Shown here in pieces: positions 58,353-64,000 of a stretch of DNA of 64,000 nucleotides. Position 1 is the first letter of the stretch, and each line of letters begins with the position of its first letter. The stretch covers positions 94,692 through 158,691 of the forward strand of contig JAFVHN010000006.1 of assembly GCA_017474515.1 (NCBI GenBank). The letters run 5' to 3'. The stretch is from Prevotella sp. (GTDB taxonomy: Bacteria > Bacteroidota > Bacteroidia > Bacteroidales > Bacteroidaceae). The notes under the pieces are model-generated. The model saw only the letters and a list, made by a program, of their open reading frames with translations, made no database searches and had not been told where the DNA came from. Position numbers and translations under genes: made by a program.

Positions 58353-58384
58353 CAAAGGTACGGATAAACGAGCGAAATGCAAAA
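58353..58384 (-). promoter_or_regulatory. thrA promoter P1 (proximal copy)
   Basis: Minus strand: TTTG (58380-58383) then 19 nt and TACCTTTG (58353-58360), a perfect consensus, about 66 bp upstream of the thrA start. It lies in the first copy of a 63-bp direct repeat. Confidence 0.75.
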
Positions 58385-58493
58385 GGAAAACTTGTTTTTC
58401 TTTTCATTTCCGAGTGAGAGTACCTTATCCAAAGGTACGGATAAACGAGCGAAATGCAAAAGGAAAACTTGTTTTTCTTTTCATTTCCGAGTG
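58354..58493. repeat. Perfect 63-bp direct repeat carrying the thrA promoter
   Basis: Bases 58354-58416 and 58431-58493 are identical over 63 bp, with a 77-bp period and a 14-bp spacer (AGAGTACCTTATCC). Each copy contains the complete -33 and -7 elements. Confidence 0.92.
58430..58461 (-). promoter_or_regulatory. thrA promoter P2 (distal duplicated copy)
   Basis: TTTG at 58457-58460, 19-nt spacer, TACCTTTG at 58430-58437 on the minus strand: the same perfect elements as P1, created by the 63-bp duplication. Confidence 0.7.
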
Positions 58494-58512
58494 TATGCAA
58501 CTTATTTAGTTT

Positions 58513-58746
58513 TGCCGGATAGCAGTATAGGTAAAAACCGGTAAAAATATTTGACAAAATAGACCATTTTGGCTTTGGTCTTGTAAGGTATTGAATATCA
58601 GTAGTTTGAAAATCGTTCCAAGTTTGACGGCAAATTTCGGCGAGAGATTTGCCAAATTTCTCCTCTCAAACTGCCAAATCTCTCCCCGAAATTTGCCGTC
58701 AAACCTCTCGGATTAACCAAAAAGTATTGAAAAATATTGACAAAAT
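58513..58746 (+). repeat. Hairpin element family, copy C (inverted centre)
   Basis: Begins CGGATAGCAGTATAGGTAAA as in copy B, then AATATTTGACAAAAT (about 58546-58560) and ends AAAAATATTGACAAAAT (to ~58745). Arms 58621-58654 and 58671-58705 pair with about four mismatches; they carry GACGGC/GCCGTC where copy A has GACCGC/GCGGTC. The loop region (CAAATTTCTCCTCTCAAACTG) matches the reverse complement of copy B's loop at 17 of 21 positions, so the centre is flipped relative to A and B. It lies between divergent thrA and MORN genes. Confidence 0.85.
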
Positions 58747-58920
58747 GATTGCCTTCCGCTAAATGAAATGCACTCCCAAACTCCCAAACTCCAAAAGACA
58801 AACAAGCTTAAGGAACTTGTATATAATATAAGGTATATGTCCGCCTCCCCCTTGTGATTTGAAAAAAATCAAAAAAAATGCAGGCTTACGGGGCCGATTT
58901 ATGAACAAAGTAAAAAAAGT

Positions 58921-58951
58921 TTTGCCGTGTGAAAGATTGTTGCTACCTTTG
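58921..58951 (+). promoter_or_regulatory. Consensus promoter of the MORN gene
   Basis: TTTG at 58921-58924, 19-nt spacer, TACCTTTG at 58944-58951: an exact match, 25 bp before the GTG start. The interval 58750-58920 shows no gene. Confidence 0.75.
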
Positions 58952-58976
58952 TAGTGATTTTTAAAACAAGAAAGAC

Positions 58977-60089
58977 GTGAAAACAAAAATAGTTGCACTG
59001 CTCATGCTCCTGTTGCCCGCCGGAGCGAGCGCACAAATCACGCTGGGCTCGTGCCTGACCAAGGACGGCGGCCAGTATCAGGGCGAAATGTCGGGCGGCA
59101 AGCCACAAGGCAAGGGCCGCGCCATCTACAAGAACGGCGACATGTATGAGGGAGAATACGTGAAAGGCCGGCGCGAAGGCCAGGGCGTATATACCTTTGC
59201 CGACGGAGAGAAATACGAGGGCGAGTGGATGGCCGACCAGCAGCACGGCCGCGGCACGTTCTACTCGATGAACAACAACAAGTACGTGGGCCTGTGGTTC
59301 CGCGACTACCAGCAGGGCCACGGCGTGATGTACTACTACAACGGCGACATTTACGACGGCTACTGGGAGAAAGACCTGCGCCACGGCAAGGGAAAATACA
59401 CCTTCGCCAGCGGTGCCTTCTACGACGGCGAATGGCGAAACGACATGAAGTGGGGCAAGGGCTTCTTCGACTGGGGCGACGGAAGCAGCTACGACGGCTA
59501 TTGGGAAAACAATATGCGCCACGGAAAGGGGACCAACAAATACTCCAACGGCGACGAATACACCGGCGAGTGGAAAGGCGATTTCCAGGACGGCCGCGGA
59601 ACCTATAAGTTCCAGAACGGCGACCGCTACGACGGCTCATACGTGCAGGGCGAGCGCACCGGCGAAGGCGTGTTCCGCTATGCCAACGGCGACAAATATA
59701 CCGGGCATTTCCTCAACGGCGACAAAGACGGGCAGGGAACCTTCACATGGAAAAACGGCGACGTTTACACCGGCTCGTGGAAGGCCGACAAGCAGAACGG
59801 CAGGGGAAAACTCTCGAAAAAGACCGGCGACGTCTTCGAGGGCAATTTCAAGGACGGCGACATTGACGGCGAAATCGTCATTCACTACCATAACGGCACA
59901 CGCTTCAAGGGCATCTATAAAAACGGAAAACGCAACGGTCCCGCCATCGAGGAGGACAAGAACGGCGTGCGCTTTGAAGGCTCGTACAAGGACGACGAGC
60001 GCGACGGAAAATACGTGATGAAGGATAAGAGCGGAAAGGTGACCGAAACCGGCACCTATTCACGCGGAATCAAACAACCCGCCAACTGA
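58977..60089 (+). CDS. Secreted MORN-repeat protein
   Basis: A 370-residue protein with a signal peptide (MKTKIVALLMLLLPAGASA, start GTG 58977) and about fourteen MORN repeats of ~23 residues, e.g. YEGEYVKGRREGQGVYTFAD, YDGYWENNMRHGKGTNKYSN and YTGEWKGDFQDGRGTYKFQN. MORN repeats form an elongated beta-hairpin stack that binds lipids or proteins; in bacteria the role is mostly unknown. It has its own consensus promoter and is separated by 59 bp from the next gene. Confidence 0.88.
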   Translation: MKTKIVALLMLLLPAGASAQITLGSCLTKDGGQYQGEMSGGKPQGKGRAIYKNGDMYEGEYVKGRREGQGVYTFADGEKYEGEWMADQQHGRGTFYSMNNNKYVGLWFRDYQQGHGVMYYYNGDIYDGYWEKDLRHGKGKYTFASGAFYDGEWRNDMKWGKGFFDWGDGSSYDGYWENNMRHGKGTNKYSNGDEYTGEWKGDFQDGRGTYKFQNGDRYDGSYVQGERTGEGVFRYANGDKYTGHFLNGDKDGQGTFTWKNGDVYTGSWKADKQNGRGKLSKKTGDVFEGNFKDGDIDGEIVIHYHNGTRFKGIYKNGKRNGPAIEEDKNGVRFEGSYKDDERDGKYVMKDKSGKVTETGTYSRGIKQPAN

Positions 60090-60148
60090 CCTTCGCCTTC
60101 CGCATCATCCACCATGAAACCCTATAAACCCTATAAACCCCATCACCG

Positions 60149-60592
60149 ATGATAATAGACACAATCGAAAAACTCAGTTTCTACGAAAGCCTGAACCCCT
60201 TGTTCAAAGAGGTGGCAGACTTCTTGAAAAACAACGACCTCAACACCCTTGAAGAAGGCAAGCACTTCATCAAGGGCGACGACCTGTTTGTAAACATTCA
60301 GCGTGCCAAGGGAAAAACGCGACAGGAGGCAAGGCTGGAGTCGCATCGCAGGATGCTCGACATTCAGATTCCCCTGAGCACCGCCGAGGACTTCGGCTAT
60401 ACGCCCTGCAGCGAGCTCCCAGCCGCCGACTACAACGAGGCGAAGGACATTTCGTTCTACGAGGGCCTCGCCCAGACCTATGTCACCTGCAAGCCCGGAC
60501 AGATGGTCATCTTCTGGCCGCAAGACGGACACGCCCCCTGCATTTCGGAAGAAAAAGAGATTAAAAAAGCAATTTTCAAAGTCAGAGTATAA
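60149..60592 (+). CDS. YhcH/YjgK/YiaL family protein
   Basis: A 147-residue cupin-like protein: MIIDTIEKLSFYESLNPLFK, VNIQRAKGKTRQEARLESHR, RMLDIQIPLSTAEDFGYTP, and a C-terminal GQMVIFWPQDGHAPCISEE with His and Glu that can bind a metal. Relatives include the beta subunit of evolved beta-galactosidase and YhcH of the sialic acid operon, with proposed sugar mutarotase/isomerase roles. Here it precedes glgB by 9 bp, so a link to glycogen or other sugar metabolism is suggested only by position. Confidence 0.87.
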   Translation: MIIDTIEKLSFYESLNPLFKEVADFLKNNDLNTLEEGKHFIKGDDLFVNIQRAKGKTRQEARLESHRRMLDIQIPLSTAEDFGYTPCSELPAADYNEAKDISFYEGLAQTYVTCKPGQMVIFWPQDGHAPCISEEKEIKKAIFKVRV

Positions 60593-60601
60593 CAGAGCAT
60601 T

Positions 60602-62677
60602 ATGGATACAAAGAAACCGGCCTCGAAAACCGAGGCCACGCCAAAGAAACGCACGTTGAGCAGAGCGCCCAAACACATAGGACTCGTCCAGAACGACGGC
60701 TACCTGGAACCCTTTGAAGACGCCATCAAGGGTCGGCACGACCATGCACTCTGGAAAATCAACCAGCTGACACGCAACGGGAAGACAACCCTTGAGGACT
60801 TCGCCAGCGGCTACGATTATTTCGGACTCCACAAGACGGCCCGCGGATGGGTGTTCAGGGAATGGGCACCCAACGCCACCGAGATTTTCCTCGTCGGCGA
60901 CTTCAACAACTGGCAGGAAAACGACAAGTACAAGGCCAAGCGCATTGAGGGAACCGGTAACTGGGAACTCAAGTTGCCGTCGAAGGCCATGAAGCACGGC
61001 GACCTCTTCAAGATGCACGTCAGGTGGAACGGCGGAGAGGGCGAGCGCATTCCAGCATGGGCCACCAGGGTGGTGCAAGACGAGCAGACAAAAATCTTCT
61101 CGGCACAGGTGTGGAACCCCGCGAAGCCCTACGAATGGAAAAAGAAAAACTTCAAGCCCAACACGCGGCCACTGCTCATCTACGAGTGCCACGTGGGAAT
61201 GGGGCAGGATGCCGAAAAAGTAGGCTCCTACAGGGAGTTCCAGGAGAACGTGTTGCCCCGCGTCATCAACGACGGCTATAATTGCATTCAGATAATGGCC
61301 ATCCAGGAGCATCCCTACTACGGCTCCTTCGGCTATCATGTCAGTTCTTTCTTCGCTCCCAGCAGCCGTTTCGGAACACCCGAGGAACTCAAGGAGCTCA
61401 TCGACACCGCCCACAAGAACGGCATCGCCGTCATCATGGACATCGTTCACTCGCATGCCGTGAAAAACGAGGTGGAAGGTCTGGGAAACCTCTGCGGAGA
61501 CCCCAACCAGTTCTTCTATCCCGGCGACAGGCACGAGCATCCGGCTTGGGATTCCCTTTGCTTCGACTATGGAAAGGACGAGGTGCTCCACTTCTTGCTC
61601 TCCAACTGCAAGTACTGGATGAAGGAGTTCCACTTCGACGGCTTCCGCTTCGACGGCGTCACCTCCATGCTCTACTATAGCCACGGGCTCGGAGAGGCAT
61701 TCACCAACTACGGCGACTACTTCAACGGCCATCAGGACGACAATGCCATTTGTTACCTCACCCTGGCCAACAAGCTCATTCACGAGGTGAACAAAAACGC
61801 CATCACCATAGCCGAGGAAGTGAGCGGAATGCCCGGACTGGCGGCAAAGTTTGAAGACGGCGGCTACGGCTTCGACTACCGTATGGCCATGAACATTCCC
61901 GACTATTGGATTAAGACCATCAAGGAACAATCTGACGAGAATTGGAAACCCAGCTCCATCTTCTGGGAAGTGAAAAACCGCCGACCCGACGAAAAAACCA
62001 TCTCCTATTGCGAAAGCCACGACCAGGCACTCGTGGGCGACAAGACCATCATCTTCCGCCTCATCGACGCCGACATGTATTGGCATTTCAGGAAAGGTGA
62101 TGAAAACGACATCGTGCACCGCGGCATCGCACTCCATAAGATGATCAGGCTGGTGACGGCGGCGGCCATGAACGGCGGATACCTCAACTTTATGGGCAAC
62201 GAGTTCGGACATCCCGAGTGGATTGACTTCCCAAGGGAGGGCAATGGCTGGAGCTATAAATACGCCCGCAGGCAATGGAACCTCGTTGACAACAAGGAGT
62301 TGTGCTACCACTGGCTCGGCGACTTCGACCGCGACATGCTTCACGTCATCAGCGGGCAGAAGGACTTCCAGAAGACTCCCGTGGTGGAAATCTGGCACAA
62401 CGACGGCGACCAGGTGCTCGCCTTCATGAGGGGCGACCTCGTCTTCGTCTTCAACTTCTCGCCAACGAAGTCCTTCACCGACTACGGCTTCCTCGTGCCC
62501 ACCGGCTCCTACGACGTGGTGCTCAACACCGACTCGAAGGACTATGGCGGCAACGGCTTTGCCGACGACACCATGACGCACCTCACCAACTACGACCCGC
62601 TCTATGTGGAAGACCACAAGGAATGGTTGAAACTCTACATTCCTGCCCGTAGTGCCGTGGTGCTGAAGAAGAACTGA
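60602..62677 (+). CDS. glgB: 1,4-alpha-glucan branching enzyme (GH13)
   Basis: A 691-residue cytoplasmic enzyme that makes alpha-1,6 branches in glycogen. An N-terminal CBM48 (RGWVFREWAPNATEIFLVGD, FNNWQENDKYKAK) leads to the GH13 barrel with nucleophile D351 (GFRFDGVTSML), acid/base E405 (IAEEVSGMPG) and D474 (SHDQAL); HPEWIDFPREGNGWSYKYAR is the family's region VII. The layout is the eukaryote-like GlgB found in Bacteroidota rather than the E. coli form. The N-terminal 25 residues are a basic, low-complexity lead. No other glycogen genes are nearby. Confidence 0.94.
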   Translation: MDTKKPASKTEATPKKRTLSRAPKHIGLVQNDGYLEPFEDAIKGRHDHALWKINQLTRNGKTTLEDFASGYDYFGLHKTARGWVFREWAPNATEIFLVGDFNNWQENDKYKAKRIEGTGNWELKLPSKAMKHGDLFKMHVRWNGGEGERIPAWATRVVQDEQTKIFSAQVWNPAKPYEWKKKNFKPNTRPLLIYECHVGMGQDAEKVGSYREFQENVLPRVINDGYNCIQIMAIQEHPYYGSFGYHVSSFFAPSSRFGTPEELKELIDTAHKNGIAVIMDIVHSHAVKNEVEGLGNLCGDPNQFFYPGDRHEHPAWDSLCFDYGKDEVLHFLLSNCKYWMKEFHFDGFRFDGVTSMLYYSHGLGEAFTNYGDYFNGHQDDNAICYLTLANKLIHEVNKNAITIAEEVSGMPGLAAKFEDGGYGFDYRMAMNIPDYWIKTIKEQSDENWKPSSIFWEVKNRRPDEKTISYCESHDQALVGDKTIIFRLIDADMYWHFRKGDENDIVHRGIALHKMIRLVTAAAMNGGYLNFMGNEFGHPEWIDFPREGNGWSYKYARRQWNLVDNKELCYHWLGDFDRDMLHVISGQKDFQKTPVVEIWHNDGDQVLAFMRGDLVFVFNFSPTKSFTDYGFLVPTGSYDVVLNTDSKDYGGNGFADDTMTHLTNYDPLYVEDHKEWLKLYIPARSAVVLKKN

Positions 62678-62696
62678 AAAGCTTGCTTTTAGTTTT

Positions 62697-62785
62697 GAGT
62701 TATAAGTTATGAATGATGCTGGCCGGCAAAACTCATAACTTATAACTCATAGCTAAAAAGAGTCCACTCTTCACTCTTCACTTAA
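62697..62785. repeat. AACTCAT hairpin followed by GTGAAGAGTGA-type repeat
   Basis: GAGTTATAAGTTATGA (62697-62712) and TCATAACTTATAACTC (62733-62748) form a perfect 16-bp stem with a 20-nt loop containing GCTGGCCGGC. It is followed by AAAAAGAGTCCACTCTTCAC and TTCACTCTTCACTT. The same order of parts occurs at 48.26-48.39 kb. Confidence 0.8.
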
Positions 62786-62788
62786 AAA

Positions 62789-63886
62789 ATGAAGCAATCC
62801 GTCAACAATAGCACGCTCCCGGTGAGGGTGGCCTGTGCCGTGGTGTTTTTCATATTTTCCTTCTGCTATTTGTACTTTTACCAGGCCGACGTGCTGGCCA
62901 TGGGACAACACGTCAAGGCAGAAGGCCAGACGCGCTACGAGCCGCTCATCGGTGCCGTGCTCATTACCGTGGTGCTCTATTTGTTGCACCTTGTGGTTTT
63001 TGCCGTGACAAGGCTTCACAAGCGCTTCCACGCCCTCACTTATTTCCCGTCGCTTCTTTTCCTGCTTTTTCTCACCCACTACGGCGAGCACCTCAAGCCC
63101 GGCTTTAGCGTGGGATGGTGGACGGTGGCCGTTGTATTGTTGCTTGCCGCCTTCGCATGGGTGGCCTGGACGTTGTACCAGTTGCAACCCTATGAGCCGA
63201 AAACGGTGGAGACGGGTCTCCTCTCGCGCCTCTCGCTCATCAACATGTTCACCCTGGCCGTCATGTTCCTTCTCGTTTGCTTGTTGGCAAACCACAACGA
63301 CGTGTTCCACTACCGCATGCGGATGGAAAGCCTGATGAGAAACGGACGCTATGCCGAGGCCGTGGAGGTGGGCAAGCGGTCGCCGCAAACCGACGGCAGC
63401 CTTCTCATGCTCCGCGTCTATGCCCTTGCCCACGAGCACCAGCTCGGCGAGCGGCTATTTGAGTTTCCCATCTCGGGAGGCCGTAGCAACATGCGCCCCG
63501 GCCCTGATGCCCATAGCCTGATGATTCCCGAATTGGAAATCACGAGGTTCGCCTCGGGCAGCGTGGCCGACGATTACCGTCTTTGCGGCTATTTGCTCGA
63601 CAAGGACCTTGGCAGCTTCGTCGCCTCCGTCAGCAAGTGCTACGACATCCGTTCCCCCCGTCTGCCCAAGCACTACAAAGAGGCCCTCACCCTCTACATG
63701 CACAAGTCGCCCAGCCCCACCGTCGCTTTCCACGACAATGTGCTCGAGGCCGATTACGAAGACCTGCGCAGAATAGTCCGCGAAACACCCGACAACATGG
63801 AGAAATACAACACCATCCGCGAAACCTACGGCAACACCTATTGGTTCTATTGGATGTACGGGAACAGGAAAGTAAGTGAAAAGTGA
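62789..63886 (+). CDS. Membrane protein, DUF6057-like
   Basis: A 365-residue protein with about five membrane segments in the first ~180 residues (VACAVVFFIFSFCYLYFY, AVLITVVLYLLHLVVFAV, FPSLLFLLFLTHYG, WTVAVVLLLAAFAWVAW, MFTLAVMFLLVCLLA). A soluble, helical C-terminal half (RMRMESLMRNGRYAEAVEVG, LGERLFEFPISGG) follows. I associate it with the DUF6057 family of Bacteroidota; function unknown. The last residues (GNRKVSEK) and stop codon are supplied by the GTGAAAAGTGA repeat. The gene may be the first of a group continuing outside the window. Confidence 0.7.
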   Translation: MKQSVNNSTLPVRVACAVVFFIFSFCYLYFYQADVLAMGQHVKAEGQTRYEPLIGAVLITVVLYLLHLVVFAVTRLHKRFHALTYFPSLLFLLFLTHYGEHLKPGFSVGWWTVAVVLLLAAFAWVAWTLYQLQPYEPKTVETGLLSRLSLINMFTLAVMFLLVCLLANHNDVFHYRMRMESLMRNGRYAEAVEVGKRSPQTDGSLLMLRVYALAHEHQLGERLFEFPISGGRSNMRPGPDAHSLMIPELEITRFASGSVADDYRLCGYLLDKDLGSFVASVSKCYDIRSPRLPKHYKEALTLYMHKSPSPTVAFHDNVLEADYEDLRRIVRETPDNMEKYNTIRETYGNTYWFYWMYGNRKVSEK

Positions 63887-64000
63887 AGAGTGAAAAGTGA
63901 AAAATTTGCTGCCGCCATCTTTTAAGTGAAGAGCGTTTTTAAGTGAAGAGTGAAAAGTGAAGAGTGAAGAATTTGCTACCGCCATCTTTTAAGTGAAGAG
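63870..64000. repeat. GTGAAGAGTGA-type repeat cluster at the window end
   Basis: AAGTGAAAAGTGAAGAGTGA units with the core AATTTGCTGCCGCCATCTTT (about 63902) and again AATTTGCTACCGCCATCTTT (about 63968). The unit is the one found at 3.6 kb and continues to the end of the window. Confidence 0.85.

Noticed and set aside
43453-58801. Similar short open frames (43453-43734, 50600-50908, 58598-58801, minus strand) through the hairpin elements, as a possible small protein family
   Set aside because: The shared translation is explained by shared DNA. In copy C the frame is interrupted by a stop, there is no start-codon conservation, and complementarity is better preserved than the protein.
60143-62617. 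Open frame of ~824 codons opposite glgB and yhcH
   Set aside because: Mirror of two well-supported genes; the translation has no recognisable motif.
1-64000. tRNA or rRNA genes
   Set aside because: No cloverleaf-like or rRNA-like stretch was recognised in any gap. A tRNAscan search would be decisive, but the gaps are mostly short or repeat-filled.

Overview
This window is chromosomal DNA of a Bacteroidota bacterium, most like Prevotella or a close Prevotellaceae relative. The gene set supports this: a TonB-dependent receptor, BspA-type and LRR surface proteins with Prevotella-like C-terminal tails, an HU-like 'CCDC81' protein, DUF4348/DUF6057/DUF6557-type proteins, and a GH31 enzyme with a PA14 insert. 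Several upstream regions also carry the Bacteroidota promoter pattern TTTG-N19..21-TAnnTTTG. No rRNA, tRNA, CRISPR array or complete insertion sequence was recognised.

Layout. 1-6.9 kb: end of a TonB receptor, cupin, NhaD-type antiporter, LysM glucosaminidase, an FHA / HU-SPOR pair, a lipoprotein and an HU-like protein. 6.95-9.8 kb: an accessory, partly AT-rich patch with 22-bp tandem repeats, two unrecognised genes (one apparently frameshifted), a toxin-antitoxin-like pair, and a broken fragment of a FISUMP/DUF1566 lectin-like domain. 9.8-18.7 kb: a lipoprotein, murB, an MBL hydrolase, a small membrane-protein cluster, then a compact run SPOR lipoprotein-ruvX-def-TPR-agcS. 19-30 kb: a secreted LRR protein, a rhodanese-MBL fusion, purC, phoH, an rRNA/tRNA methyltransferase, an orphan vsr, suhB, mtaB. 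29.7-35.3 kb: glycosyltransferase, GH10-like protein and GH31/PA14 alpha-xylosidase-like enzyme. 35.4-48.1 kb: exonuclease III, M15 peptidase, YARHG protein, ribH with a TPR partner, a 1063-residue BspA protein, recF-dciA, folate cyclo-ligase, S41 protease, dCMP deaminase. 48.4-64 kb: M3 peptidase, subtilase, the threonine operon (thrA, an ApgM-like probable homoserine kinase analogue, thrC), a MORN protein, YhcH, glgB and a DUF6057 membrane protein.

Most genes are housekeeping. They fall into short co-directional runs with 4-bp overlaps, which suggests operons for cell-wall metabolism (murB), translation and DNA maintenance (ruvX-def, recF-dciA) and threonine synthesis.

The most unusual content is between the genes. 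A family of ~200-bp elements with a ~34-bp imperfect hairpin stem occurs three times, each time between divergently transcribed genes (43.5, 50.7 and 58.6 kb). The stems show compensating changes between copies, and the hairpin centre is inverted in one copy. A fourth, diverged copy lies at 18.8 kb in the other orientation. A perfect 63-bp duplication upstream of thrA doubles a consensus promoter. At least three other intergenic repeat families are scattered through the window and sometimes supply the ends of reading frames: GTGAAGAGTGA-type, CCCCCCTTGGGGGG-type and AACTCATAACTCAT-type.
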